Shown here one piece after another: positions 37,615 to 45,659 of a stretch of DNA of 64,000 bases (its first letter is position 1; every line of letters starts with the position of its first letter). Position numbers and translations under genes: made by a program. The notes under the pieces are model-generated. The model searched no databases, was not told the origin of the DNA, and was given only the letters and a program-made list of their open reading frames with translations. Source of the stretch: Novosphingobium sp. ST904 (GTDB taxonomy: Bacteria > Pseudomonadota > Alphaproteobacteria > Sphingomonadales > Sphingomonadaceae). The stretch covers positions 1 through 64,000 of the forward strand of contig NZ_LGJH01000158.1 of NCBI RefSeq assembly GCF_001298105.1, read 5' to 3'.

Positions 37615-38409
37615 ATGGCCGAGAACGATCACAGGAAGCTCGGCCGCAAGGAATACGAAAAGCTGCTGGAGCCGATGCAGGAGGAGCTTGTGGGGATGGC
37701 CCGCTGGGCTTCCTCCACCGGCGCCCGCATCGTGGTCCTGTTCGAGGGGCGCGATACGGCGGGCAAGGGCGGGGCGATCAAGGCCGTAGGCGGCCAGCTC
37801 AATCCGCGCCAGTGCCGCACCGTCGCCCTCACCGCACCGGGCGAGCGGGAGCAGGGCCAGTGGTACTTCCAGCGCTATGCCGAACATTTGCCGACGCGGG
37901 GCGAAATCGTCCTCTTCGACCGCAGCTGGTACAACCGTGCCGGCGTGGAGAAAGTCATGGGTTTCGCCACCGGCTCGGAAGTGAAGCGCTTTCTCCAGCA
38001 GGCCCCCGTGTTCGAGCGGATGCTCGTCGATGACGGTATCCTGCTGTTCAAGTACTGGCTCTCCTGCGATCAGGAGAAGCAGGAGGAGCGCCTTCACGAA
38101 CGGCTCGACGATCCGCTCAAGCGCTGGAAGCTGTCGCCGATCGACGTGGCGGCGCGTGAGAAGTACGAAGAATATACCAAGGCGCGCGAGGTCATGCTCA
38201 AGGCCACGCACAAGAAGCACGCGCCGTGGACGGTGGTGGACTTCAACGACCAGCGAATCGGTCGACTCACGCTGGTACGCGACCTGCTGGACCGGCTGCC
38301 CGATACCAAGGTCGAGCCGCAGACGATCAAAATGCCGAAACTGAATCACTCGCCCTACAATGAGAAATTCGGCGTTCTGAAGCCGATCACGCCTTTCGAC
38401 ACGGAGTAA
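37615..38409 (+). CDS. ppk2: Polyphosphate kinase 2
   Basis: PPK2 transfers phosphate between polyphosphate and nucleoside diphosphates. This 264-residue protein has Walker A GRDTAGKG at residues 45-52, Walker B EIVLFDRSWYNRAGVE, and the lid region SCDQEKQEERL, typical of the single-domain class I group. It is close downstream of uppP and may be co-transcribed. Confidence 0.94.
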   Translation: MAENDHRKLGRKEYEKLLEPMQEELVGMARWASSTGARIVVLFEGRDTAGKGGAIKAVGGQLNPRQCRTVALTAPGEREQGQWYFQRYAEHLPTRGEIVLFDRSWYNRAGVEKVMGFATGSEVKRFLQQAPVFERMLVDDGILLFKYWLSCDQEKQEERLHERLDDPLKRWKLSPIDVAAREKYEEYTKAREVMLKATHKKHAPWTVVDFNDQRIGRLTLVRDLLDRLPDTKVEPQTIKMPKLNHSPYNEKFGVLKPITPFDTE

Positions 38410-38555
38410 GTCGGGCCTCTTCCGCTTGACTTTGGGCTGTCACTATCGCATGGGCCGCAACCTTGAGGGGCGGCGCTCGATTGCCGCCCTGAAATTTTTC
38501 AACGGAACATGCCGGCCGGCCAGGGCGGCTGAAACGAGAGATACAGGAAACCGCC

Positions 38556-38723
38556 ATGGCGAAGCCCGCAACCGTCAAGATCCGTCTTGTCTCGACCGCC
38601 GACACCGGCTTCTTCTACGTCACGAAGAAGAACCCGCGCAACACGACCGAGAAGATGAACTTCCGCAAGTACGATCCCGTCGTGCGCAAGCACGTCGAGT
38701 TCAAGGAAGCCAAGATCAAGTAA
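38556..38723 (+). CDS. rpmG: 50S ribosomal protein L33
   Basis: A 55-residue basic protein with the L33 core IRLVSTADTGFFYVTKKNPR followed by TEKMNFRKYDPVVRKHV. It has no cysteines, so it is the zinc-free form common in proteobacteria. AGGA precedes the ATG by about 7 bases. Confidence 0.97.
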   Translation: MAKPATVKIRLVSTADTGFFYVTKKNPRNTTEKMNFRKYDPVVRKHVEFKEAKIK

Positions 38724-38783
38724 GGTTTTTCGGAACCTTACAATTCAGGGGCGGTTCAAGCCTGCAAACCCAATGGGAGCATC

Positions 38784-39440
38784 ATGAACCGCACCTTCAA
38801 GATCTTTCGCTCTTGCGTAGGCGCGGCCAGTTTGGCCGCGCTTTCCGTTCCTGCCCTCCTTCCGGCGACGCCCGCACTGGCCGCGCCATCCGATGATTCG
38901 GCGCAGTTGAGCCAAGCCGTCGAGGCGCTGCGCGCGATCTCGACGATGAAGGCCGATTTCGTCCAGACTGACCGCAACGGCCAGAGCCTGACCGGCCAGT
39001 TGACGCTGATGCGTCCCGGCAAGATCCGCTTCCAATACGAGAAGAGCGCCCAGTTGCTGATCGTCAGCGACGGCAAGGCGCTGACCATGATCGACTACTC
39101 GGTGAAGCAGGTACAGCGCTGGCCGATCAGCAATACTCCGCTGGGACCGATCATCGACCCCCGGCGCGACATGACGAAATACGGCACGGTCAAGCAGACC
39201 GGCAATCCCAATGTCGTCAGCATCGAGGTCCGCGATCGTTCGCACCCGGAATACGGCGTCATCACCCTGATCTTCACCCGCAAGGCTTCGGCGCCGGGTG
39301 GGTTGGAGCTGAGCTACTGGGTCGCGCTCGATTCGCAGAACAAGCGCACCACGATCTCGCTTTCGAACCAGCGCTATGGCGTGCCGGTTGGCGATGCGGA
39401 TTTCCGTTGGAACGACCCGCGCCCCCGCAACCGTCGATAG
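38784..39440 (+). CDS. lolA: LolA-like outer-membrane lipoprotein carrier protein
   Basis: A 218-residue periplasmic chaperone that shuttles lipoproteins to the outer membrane. It has a signal peptide (cleavage near PALAAPSD). A LolA-type beta fold follows: MKADFVQTDRNGQSLTGQL, RPGKIRFQYE, DYSVKQVQRWPI, then ISLSNQRYGVPVGDADF. Homologues in sphingomonads are annotated as LolA, and the similarity to E. coli LolA is modest. Confidence 0.88.
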   Translation: MNRTFKIFRSCVGAASLAALSVPALLPATPALAAPSDDSAQLSQAVEALRAISTMKADFVQTDRNGQSLTGQLTLMRPGKIRFQYEKSAQLLIVSDGKALTMIDYSVKQVQRWPISNTPLGPIIDPRRDMTKYGTVKQTGNPNVVSIEVRDRSHPEYGVITLIFTRKASAPGGLELSYWVALDSQNKRTTISLSNQRYGVPVGDADFRWNDPRPRNRR

Positions 39441-39510
39441 AGCGCAACGGTTTGTCGCGAGCTGAGTGCTCCGTGCGACGGAATGCGACACTTTTCTGAA
39501 TTCCGTTCAC

Positions 39511-39538
39511 TTGGCAGCAAGCCAACAGCGCCTAGATT
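39511..39538 (+). promoter_or_regulatory. Predicted sigma70-type promoter
   Basis: A -35 element TTGGCA (39511-39516) and a -10 element TAGATT (39533-39538) are separated by 16 bases. Transcription would start near 39545 and run into a strong terminator about 90 bases later without crossing a coding frame. Confidence 0.55.
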
Positions 39539-39544
39539 GAAATG

Positions 39545-39670
39545 GTCAGAGCGGTTCGAGGCGGGTTTCCCCCCTGTTGCCCACGCCTCCCACAGGGCCC
39601 TCTGATTTAGCGTGACGAACGCTTACATGAACCCTCGGTCCTCTGCCCCCGGACCGAGGGTTTTTGTTTT
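39545..39670 (+). ncRNA. Candidate structured small RNA
   Basis: About 125 bases lie between a good promoter and an intrinsic terminator. Nested pairing is visible: TCAGAG with CTCTGA, enclosing GAGGCG with CGCCTC. A terminator stem ACCCTCGGTCC (39631-39641) / GGACCGAGGGT (39651-39661) is followed by T-rich TTTTGTTTTT. No coding frame or ribosome-binding site is present. I cannot assign it to a known RNA family; it lacks the SRP RNA signature. Confidence 0.5.
39631..39670 (+). terminator. Rho-independent terminator
   Basis: An 11-bp perfect stem (ACCCTCGGTCC / GGACCGAGGGT) with a 9-base loop is followed by a long T-rich tract to 39671. Confidence 0.92.
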
Positions 39671-39915
39671 TCTGGCTGCTTTTTCCGCCCAGCGGGGCTG
39701 CGAACGCTACCGCTCTGCGCTTCCGGTGCTCACGGCCATCAAGGCCGCTCCGCTCCGGTTCTCAATCGGCAGCATTCTCGCTCCCGCCGGACGAAAAAAT
39801 CGGCCAGAAAAACGCGCTCGTGATTTGGGTCATATGTTGCCCGCGAAGGCAGGGGGCCCGCTTTCTTGCGGCGTGGCTCTGGAAATTCGCCAAGGGCATG
39901 CCTAAAGCCTGCGGC

Positions 39916-40704
39916 ATGAAGATCGCCACCTGGAACATCAATTCTGTCCGCCTTCGCATCGACCAGGTCGAGCGTTTCCTGACCGAACAGTCGCCCGACG
40001 TTCTTTGCCTTCAGGAGATCAAGGTCGCCGAGCCGCTTTTTCCGCACGAGATGTTCGAGCGACTCGGCTACACGCACCGGGCGATCCACGGGCAGAAGGG
40101 CTACCATGGTGTCGCCACCGTCAGCCGCGTGCCTTTCACCGAGTTCAGCCGGCATGACTGGCAGGACAATGGTGAAGCCCGCCATGTCGGCGTGGAGCTT
40201 CAGGGCGCCGGGCAGGGGATGATCCTCGAAAACGTCTACATCCCCGCAGGCGGCGACGTGGCCGACCGTGAGGTGAATTTGAAGTTCGGTCAGAAGCTGG
40301 ACTTCCTCGAACGGATGACGCGCTGGGCCGACAAGGTCGACCGGCCGACCCTGATCGTCGGCGATTTCAACATCGCCCCGCTGGAATCGGACGTCTACAA
40401 TCACAAGGCGCTGCTCAAGGTCGTCAGTCACACGCCGGTCGAGGTTGAGACGCTGACCCGTTTCAAGGATGCGCACGGCTGGGTCGATCTCGGCCGGGAG
40501 TTCATTCCCGCGCCCGAACGCAACTATTCCTGGTGGTCCTACCGCAGCTATTGGCGCCAGAAGGACCAGGGGCGCCGGCTCGACCACATGTGGGCCTCTC
40601 CCGATCTCGCGAAGCAGGCGCGTGCACACAGCTTCGTGGAGGAAACCCGCCGCTGGGAGCAGCCCAGCGATCACATCCCGCTTATTACGGAGTTCGCGCT
40701 CTGA
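39916..40704 (+). CDS. xthA: Exodeoxyribonuclease III
   Basis: An AP endonuclease and 3'-exonuclease of base-excision repair, 262 residues. Family motifs are ATWNINSVRLR, LCLQEIKV with catalytic Glu, VYIPAGG, VGDFNIAPLESDV, NYSWWSYR and RRLDHMWAS, ending in QPSDHIPL with the catalytic Asp-His pair. The ATG at 39916 gives the standard N-terminus. The stop overlaps the presumed ribA start. Confidence 0.95.
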   Translation: MKIATWNINSVRLRIDQVERFLTEQSPDVLCLQEIKVAEPLFPHEMFERLGYTHRAIHGQKGYHGVATVSRVPFTEFSRHDWQDNGEARHVGVELQGAGQGMILENVYIPAGGDVADREVNLKFGQKLDFLERMTRWADKVDRPTLIVGDFNIAPLESDVYNHKALLKVVSHTPVEVETLTRFKDAHGWVDLGREFIPAPERNYSWWSYRSYWRQKDQGRRLDHMWASPDLAKQARAHSFVEETRRWEQPSDHIPLITEFAL

Positions 40705-41783
40705 GCGCGGCGCAACCTTCGGCCGGGGCTCGCCGTGTCGCACTGGCGCTCGATGCGCTGCGTCACGGCTGGGCGATTCGAATCGGTGACGGCCAAGGCG
40801 GGGGCGCCATCCTGTTGCCGGCCGAAACCGGCTTCGCGCCGGGGGTAACCGCGCCGCGGATGCTGATCTCGGCCGCCCGCGCGGTGACGCTCAAGCTGGC
40901 CAACCAGCGCGAGGCCGCCGTGCCCGAGGCACCGGTGCTGATTCGTGCTGCCGAGCCTTTCGATCTGGAAACCGCCCGCGCGGTGGCCGATCCCGCGCTG
41001 GACCTCGCCCATCCGATGAAGGGGCCGTTCGCGGCCGAGCACATCGGCGACATGGACATGGCCCGCGCCGCAATGGAGCTGGCACGCCTTGCGGGCATCC
41101 TGCCCGCATTCCTGATCGCACCCGAACTGGGCGGTGAGGTGCAGCCCGTTTCGCCGGCCGATCTGGCCGAATGGAAGGATACCGACCGGCTTGCGATCGC
41201 TTCGCGTGCGCGCCTGCCGGTTGCCGCGTGCGAGGAGGCCGAGATCGTTGCCTTCCGCGCGCTCGATGATCTTCGCGAGCATGTGGCCCTTGTGATCGGC
41301 ACGCAGGACGGCGATCGCGCCCCACTGGTGCGGCTTCATTCGGAATGCCTGACCGGCGATATCCTGGGCAGCCTCAAGTGCGATTGCGGGCCTCAGCTCG
41401 ATGCCGCCCTGCGCGCCATGGCCGATGAGGCGAAGAACGGCGGCTGGGGCGTGCTGCTCTATTTGCGTCAGGAAGGGCGCGGGATCGGCCTCGTCAACAA
41501 ACTGCGGGCCTATCGTCTGCAGGATCTCGGTTATGACACCGTAGATGCCAACAACCGGCTGGGCCTGCCGACCGAGGCGCGCGATTTTCCCGTGGCGGCG
41601 CGGATGCTGGACCTGCTCGGCGTATCGTCGATCCGGCTGATGACCAACAACCCCGCCAAGGTCTCCGCGCTAGAGGGTGTCGGCGTGGACGTGGTCGAGC
41701 GGGTTCCGCATCAATTGCCGGCCAACCCGCACAATGCGCGCTACCTGGAAACCAAGCGCGATCGCACGGGGCATATCCTCTGA
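40701..41783 (+). CDS. ribA: GTP cyclohydrolase II
   Basis: RibA opens the GTP ring as the first step of riboflavin synthesis. The C-terminal half carries the catalytic core: LVRLHSECLTGDILGSLKCDCG (zinc Cys residues and substrate contacts), YLRQEGRGIGLVNKLRAY, and RLMTNNPAKV. The N-terminal 150 residues resemble a shortened, divergent RibB-like domain. The best-fitting start is a CTG at 40701 overlapping the xthA TGA. In-frame GTG codons at 40533 and 40590 would extend the protein into xthA, which is less likely. Confidence 0.9.
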   Translation: MSAAQPSAGARRVALALDALRHGWAIRIGDGQGGGAILLPAETGFAPGVTAPRMLISAARAVTLKLANQREAAVPEAPVLIRAAEPFDLETARAVADPALDLAHPMKGPFAAEHIGDMDMARAAMELARLAGILPAFLIAPELGGEVQPVSPADLAEWKDTDRLAIASRARLPVAACEEAEIVAFRALDDLREHVALVIGTQDGDRAPLVRLHSECLTGDILGSLKCDCGPQLDAALRAMADEAKNGGWGVLLYLRQEGRGIGLVNKLRAYRLQDLGYDTVDANNRLGLPTEARDFPVAARMLDLLGVSSIRLMTNNPAKVSALEGVGVDVVERVPHQLPANPHNARYLETKRDRTGHIL

Positions 41784-41839
41784 TTCGTCCGCCCGGGTGC
41801 GATCCGGGCGAACATACCGTCAATGCGGCGGTGCATCCG

Positions 41840-41889
41840 AAAAAAGGCCGGGGCGCGAACGAGGGGTGAGGGGGATGCCGCGCCCCGGC
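41840..41889 (-). terminator. Rho-independent terminator for the minus-strand gene
   Basis: GCCGGGGCGCG (41847-41857) pairs with CGCGCCCCGGC (41879-41889), and on the minus strand the stem is followed by TTTTTT. It lies 8 bases past the end of the gene at 41897. Confidence 0.85.
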
Positions 41890-41896
41890 ACCGTCG

Positions 41897-42196
41897 TCAG
41901 GGGATCATGAGTACGATCGATCCGACCACGGCTGCGACCGCGCCTATGAACAGGGCTGCCTTGCCGATGTCGCTCGGCTTGAAGCGGTCCTGATGCTGGG
42001 CGCGGTAGTCCTGGTATTGCTGTGAGATTTCCGGCGTTCCGGCGAGAATGCCGAGGTCCAGAGAACTGGCCCTGCGCTTGAACCAGATGTCGATTTCCTG
42101 AAGTTCCGCTTCGGTCAGCGCCGGATAGCGGGATAGCAGCGCGGAGATGCGCTCTCGATCTTCAACGCGCGCGGCGTCGCTGATTTCTGGTGACAT
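41897..42196 (-). CDS. Small tail-anchored protein, unknown function
   Basis: A 99-residue protein with a helical charged N-terminal part (ERISALLSRYPALTEAELQE) and one C-terminal membrane segment (AALFIGAVAAVVGSIVLMIP). The ATG at 42196 is preferred because AAGGGT precedes it; another ATG lies at 42217. No known domain, though the LSRYPALTEAEL stretch looks like an anti-sigma or ECF-associated helical region. Confidence 0.65.
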   Translation of the reverse strand: MSPEISDAARVEDRERISALLSRYPALTEAELQEIDIWFKRRASSLDLGILAGTPEISQQYQDYRAQHQDRFKPSDIGKAALFIGAVAAVVGSIVLMIP

Positions 42197-42259
42197 GGTA
42201 TGACCCTTGATCTGCATTCGTGTGCGGCGCGCGTCTGGGCGCGCCGGGCGAGGAGCGGA

Positions 42260-42619
42260 TCAGGCCAGCGGCGGTGCGGTGCTGTCGGGAACCCGTGCGG
42301 GGTGGTGGCGCGGCGGGGGGCCGCGCACATCGGGTTGCAGGTGCCTGGGCGATGCCGGAACCAGCGTTGTCAGCCGGACGACGGCAATCTCGCGGATGGC
42401 TCTTGGCGGCGCGGGCGGCATCGGGACCGCCTGTACATGGCCTGCTTCGACACGGCGGCCGGAAGTCAGCGCAAGATCAAGCGTGGCCGCGCTGAACGCC
42501 GATCCTTGCGTGCGTTCCAGGGGTGCGCGAATCGGATCGCCGGCCTGAAGGCCGATCGCGGCCAGCAGGAGAAGCGCCCAGAAGTGAAAGCGCGGGAACG
42601 AGGCGAAGCCCAGGGGCAT
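42260..42619 (-). CDS. Hypothetical exported protein
   Basis: A 119-residue frame with a signal-like N-terminus (FHFWALLLLAAIGLQAG) and a mature part with IREIAVVRLTTLVPA. The last third is Pro/Arg/His-rich. No family is recognised. It is separated from the beta-helix gene by about 75 bases and may share its orientation-wide transcription. Confidence 0.45.
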   Translation of the reverse strand: MPLGFASFPRFHFWALLLLAAIGLQAGDPIRAPLERTQGSAFSAATLDLALTSGRRVEAGHVQAVPMPPAPPRAIREIAVVRLTTLVPASPRHLQPDVRGPPPRHHPARVPDSTAPPLA

Positions 42620-42695
42620 GTGATTTAGCTAGGGGTTCGCGGCGCGCGTGACAAGCCGGCGGCACGGCATCCATCGGCCCGGGCGATGCAGGGGC

Positions 42696-43643
42696 TCAGC
42701 GTTTCTCGTAACGGACCAGTCCGGTGCCGAGCGTGTTGGCACCCAGTTTCACCGCATCGCCCGACCAGTCGGCCACGAAGGCGCTCTTGCGGTCGATACC
42801 GGGTGCGAAGCGGGCGTTGTTGCCGTCCACGACCAGCCCTTGCGAGGTGTGGTTGCGGTGTTCGGCGGCGACGGCGATGAAGGCGGAGTAGTTCTCCTTG
42901 TCGCGCCCCTGGACGAACCAGTTGTCCACGACGCGCCCGGTTGCACCGTCTGCCAGGTCGATCATGTAGTTGGTGGAGCGACCGGCCGCATCGTCGAAGC
43001 TGGAATCGAGCACTTCGATGCGGGCGGCGCGGCTTTTGAGGTAATGGCCGCCGGTGCCTGCCTCGAACCGGCTGCGGGTGACGGACAGCGCGCCGTAGTT
43101 GCCGACATAGATCGAGTGCGCGCAGCCCGACCCCTCGCAAGTGCCGAGGCGCGAAAAGGTCGACTTGTCGATCGCGATGGAGCCTTGCGGATCGTCGCCG
43201 GTCAGCAGGCCCTGTTCGCTGTCGCGGAACCAGGCCTGCGTTATCGAGAGGTTGCCGTGTTCGAGGCGCACGCCGGCGCCATTCTTGTCCGAAACGCGAA
43301 TATTGGCAAAGACCATGCCTTCTATCCGGGCGTTGCGCCCGCGCAGGACCAGTGCGGCCTTGTCCTCGCAGGCGACCCCATCAAGCACCGACTGGCCGGG
43401 AACCTGCGCCTGGTAAGTCACGTCGCCCTTACCCTGCACCGCGCAGTCGGCAAACCGCATGGAGGCGAACCGAATGGTTCCGCGGCCTTCGCCGATGGCG
43501 TCCACCGCATCCTGAAGGCGGGTGTAGCTGCGTCCGGTTTCGACCACGGTGTACGGCGCGCCTTGCCCGAAAGACAGGGTGGCGGGAAGGGTGGTCAGCA
43601 GCAGGGCGCCGGAGGCGAGAGCGAGTCGAACGAGGCGGTTCAT
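42696..43643 (-). CDS. Exported right-handed parallel beta-helix protein
   Basis: A 315-residue protein with a signal peptide (cleavage near LSFGQGAP). Repeated turns follow of the type seen in parallel beta-helix/pectate-lyase-like proteins: RNARIEGMVFANIRV, HGNLSITQAWFRDS, YGALSVTRSRFEAG, RAARIEVLDSSFDDA. It is likely periplasmic or outer-surface. No catalytic set of a known polysaccharide lyase is evident. Confidence 0.78.
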   Translation of the reverse strand: MNRLVRLALASGALLLTTLPATLSFGQGAPYTVVETGRSYTRLQDAVDAIGEGRGTIRFASMRFADCAVQGKGDVTYQAQVPGQSVLDGVACEDKAALVLRGRNARIEGMVFANIRVSDKNGAGVRLEHGNLSITQAWFRDSEQGLLTGDDPQGSIAIDKSTFSRLGTCEGSGCAHSIYVGNYGALSVTRSRFEAGTGGHYLKSRAARIEVLDSSFDDAAGRSTNYMIDLADGATGRVVDNWFVQGRDKENYSAFIAVAAEHRNHTSQGLVVDGNNARFAPGIDRKSAFVADWSGDAVKLGANTLGTGLVRYEKR

Positions 43644-43710
43644 GCCCCTGCCTAGCGCGGCGGAAGCGCCTCTGTGTTAACGGCTTTTGCTGCGTCCCGG
43701 AACAGGACGG

Positions 43711-43980
43711 TCAGTCGCGCTTGCCGGAGCGCCACTTCCATCCGCCGCGTGTGCGCTTTGCCGCGATGACGACGAACAGTCCCGTCACGAGCAGGAACAG
43801 AGCCAGGGCGGCCATGCGCGCGCCTGTGGTGCCGGCACGGTTGAGCAGCGCGATTCCGGCGACCGAGGCCACATAGAGCAGCATTAGCGCCCAGCCTTGC
43901 CATGCGATCGGCAGGCCCGCGCCGTAGCCGAAGCGCTTGGGCGCGAACCAGGCGCCGTCTTTCGTCGATTCGTGCATCAT
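43711..43980 (-). CDS. Small membrane protein in the SPFH operon
   Basis: An 89-residue protein with two membrane segments (WALMLLYVASVAGIALL and AALALFLLVTGLFVVIAA) and a basic tail (RTRGGWKWRSGKRD). It starts in a 4-base overlap with the ribbon-helix-helix gene. It likely sits in the inner membrane, perhaps with the SPFH protein. Confidence 0.75.
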   Translation of the reverse strand: MMHESTKDGAWFAPKRFGYGAGLPIAWQGWALMLLYVASVAGIALLNRAGTTGARMAALALFLLVTGLFVVIAAKRTRGGWKWRSGKRD

Positions 43981-44186
43981 GCTTCGTCCTCCCGAGCCGG
44001 TGGCCGGCCGCGCCGGGCCGGCTCGCTGGCCTCGACCTTGATCCCGCGCCGGGCAAGCGCTTCGCGCAGCAGCACCTCGACCTGGGCGTTGACCGAACGG
44101 AAATCGGCTGCGGCGCAGCGCTCCAGCGCGGTGTGAAGCACCGGGTCAAGCCGCAGCGCGAACGCCTTCTTGCCGGGACTGGCCAT
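43977..44186 (-). CDS. Arc-like ribbon-helix-helix DNA-binding protein
   Basis: A 69-residue protein. KAFALRLDPVLHTALERCAA followed by DFRSVNAQVEVLLREAL fits an Arc-type ribbon-helix-helix: an N-terminal beta strand for DNA contact and two helices. It ends in a basic, acidic-terminated tail (RRGRPPAREDEA). It starts 13 bases after the SPFH gene and overlaps the membrane-protein gene. It probably controls its own operon through the palindromes near 45131-45165. Confidence 0.8.
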   Translation of the reverse strand: MASPGKKAFALRLDPVLHTALERCAAADFRSVNAQVEVLLREALARRGIKVEASEPARRGRPPAREDEA

Positions 44187-44199
44187 TCGCCCGAAAGCC

Positions 44200-45114
44200 T
44201 TACTGGTAGAGCGTGCCGGTATTGACCACCGGCTGCGTGTCACGTTCGCCGCAGAGCACCACCATCAGGTTGGACACCATCGCTGCCCGGCGTTCGTCGT
44301 CGAGTTCGACCACGTTCTTTTCCGAGAGCTGTGCCAGCGCCATCTCCACCATCGAGACCGCGCCTTCCACCAGCTTGCGGCGCGCCCCGATCACCGCCTC
44401 GGCCTGCTGGCGGCGCAGCATGGCGCCGGCAATCTCGGGTGCGTAGGCCAAGTGGGTGAGGCCGCATTCGTCCACGGTGAGGCCGGCGACGTGCAGGCGC
44501 TCGATCAGTTCGGCCCGCAATTCGGCGTTCACTTCGGCATGGCTCCCGCGCAGGGTGATCTCGGCATCCTCGACATCGTCATAGGCATAGCGCGAACCGA
44601 TCGAGCGGACCGCCGCCTCGATCTGCACGTTCACGAAAGCCTTGTAGTCGTCCACGTCGTAAAGTGCCTGAGCGGTGTCCGCGACGCGCCAGACGACATT
44701 GGTGGCGATTTCGATCGGATTGCCGCGCAAGTCGTTCACCTTGAGCTTCTCCGAAACCACATTGTTGGCGCGAACCGAAATCCGGCGCTTTGCCATCCAC
44801 GGCCAGACCCAGCGCAGTCCGGCGGCGCGGTCGGTACCGCGGTATGAGCCGAACAGGGTGATCGCGGCCGCCATGTTGGGCTGGATCATGTAGAAGCCGG
44901 AGGCGATCAGAATTGCCACCACAACGAGCGGGACGATCAGGGCGAGGGTTGCGAACACCGTGCCCGCCGCGGGATCGTTGCTGCCCGCGAGCATGGCGAT
45001 GCTTGCCACCGCCAGCACCAGAAGCGCGACGAGAACCGCCAGCATCAGATATCCGCTTATGCTCGAGGCCACCGATTCCCGGCTGGAATTGATGGGCAAA
45101 TGCGACTCGGACAT
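44200..45114 (-). CDS. SPFH/Band 7 domain protein
   Basis: A 304-residue protein. Two N-terminal membrane segments are followed by an SPFH (stomatin/prohibitin-like) domain (VRANNVVSEKLKVNDLRGNP, IEIATNVVWRVADTAQALYDVDDY, then IEAAVRSIGSRYAYDDVED). A helical C-terminal region (AYAPEIAGAMLRRQQAEA) follows. Such proteins form membrane scaffolds. The operon partners are an RHH regulator and a small membrane protein. A Shine-Dalgarno (AGGGAG) precedes the ATG. Confidence 0.9.
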   Translation of the reverse strand: MSESHLPINSSRESVASSISGYLMLAVLVALLVLAVASIAMLAGSNDPAAGTVFATLALIVPLVVVAILIASGFYMIQPNMAAAITLFGSYRGTDRAAGLRWVWPWMAKRRISVRANNVVSEKLKVNDLRGNPIEIATNVVWRVADTAQALYDVDDYKAFVNVQIEAAVRSIGSRYAYDDVEDAEITLRGSHAEVNAELRAELIERLHVAGLTVDECGLTHLAYAPEIAGAMLRRQQAEAVIGARRKLVEGAVSMVEMALAQLSEKNVVELDDERRAAMVSNLMVVLCGERDTQPVVNTGTLYQ

Positions 45115-45130
45115 CGAAAACGCTCCCTTG

Positions 45131-45172
45131 AAAGTGATATCACTTTAATATCAAATGTGCACATTCGGTCAA
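45131..45172 (-). promoter_or_regulatory. Promoter with two palindromes upstream of the SPFH gene
   Basis: On the minus strand, -35 TTGACC (45167-45172) and -10 TATTAA (45145-45150) are 16 bases apart. The perfect 16-bp palindrome AAAGTGATATCACTTT (45131-45146) overlaps the -10 end and start site. A second palindrome, AATGTGCACATT (45154-45165), lies in the spacer. Both are well placed for repressor binding, plausibly by the operon's own RHH protein. Confidence 0.7.
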
Positions 45173-45401
45173 GCGGGGTTGAAAAACAGACGATTCGCCG
45201 CTATCTGGGCGTTGCGGGCCGGGCCCCTCTGGCGCGGCGTCGGTCGTGGTTTCATCCACGCGGGCGCCTCGTGATGTCGGACCGCATCGGGTGAAACCGA
45301 TGCAGGTTCCGGGGGTCTTCCAAGCCCAAAATAGCTCCGGCACAGGAACCTTGCTTCGGGTCATCCGATCGAACCAACTCAAGTTCGATAGGGTTTTGAC
45401 A

Positions 45402-45587
45402 ATGACCGATCATATGTTCCGACTGCTCGAGCGCCATCAGAAGCTCGATGCCCTGCTGCGTTTCGCGCAGGGCAGGCCCATCGCCGATCCTCTCGAGATC
45501 GCGAAGCTGAAGAGAAGGAAACAGGAGTTCAGGGGCAGGCTGGCACGGTTGCTACTCCCCCCCAGCGCCGTTGCGCACAGCCTGTAA
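45402..45587 (+). CDS. DUF465 (YdcH-like) small protein
   Basis: A 61-residue protein with the DUF465 core LLERHQKLDALLRFAQGRP and IAKLKRRKQEFRGRL: an early His, a short turn, and the LK-x-x-K basic helix. The function is unknown; family members are short helical hairpins. It lies 72 bases before terC. It is one of three such genes in the window. Confidence 0.75.
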   Translation: MTDHMFRLLERHQKLDALLRFAQGRPIADPLEIAKLKRRKQEFRGRLARLLLPPSAVAHSL

Positions 45588-45659
45588 CCCTTGCGCCGGC
45601 GCGATCCCCCCCCCCTTTTCGCGCCGCGCTTCCTTCTTCTCCTGCTTCAGGTGATCGCC

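Larger units (their letters stand above)
39441..39915. other. lolA-xthA intergenic region with a candidate small RNA
   Basis: This 475-base gap has no credible gene. Its left half contains a promoter-hairpin-terminator arrangement (39511-39670). The right half (39671-39915) shows nothing clear beyond the short approach to xthA; the open frames there look like shadows without ribosome-binding sites. Confidence 0.6.

Noticed and set aside
39612..39905. Frame of 97 codons between lolA and xthA
   Set aside because: It begins inside a terminator and has no ribosome-binding site or conserved content.
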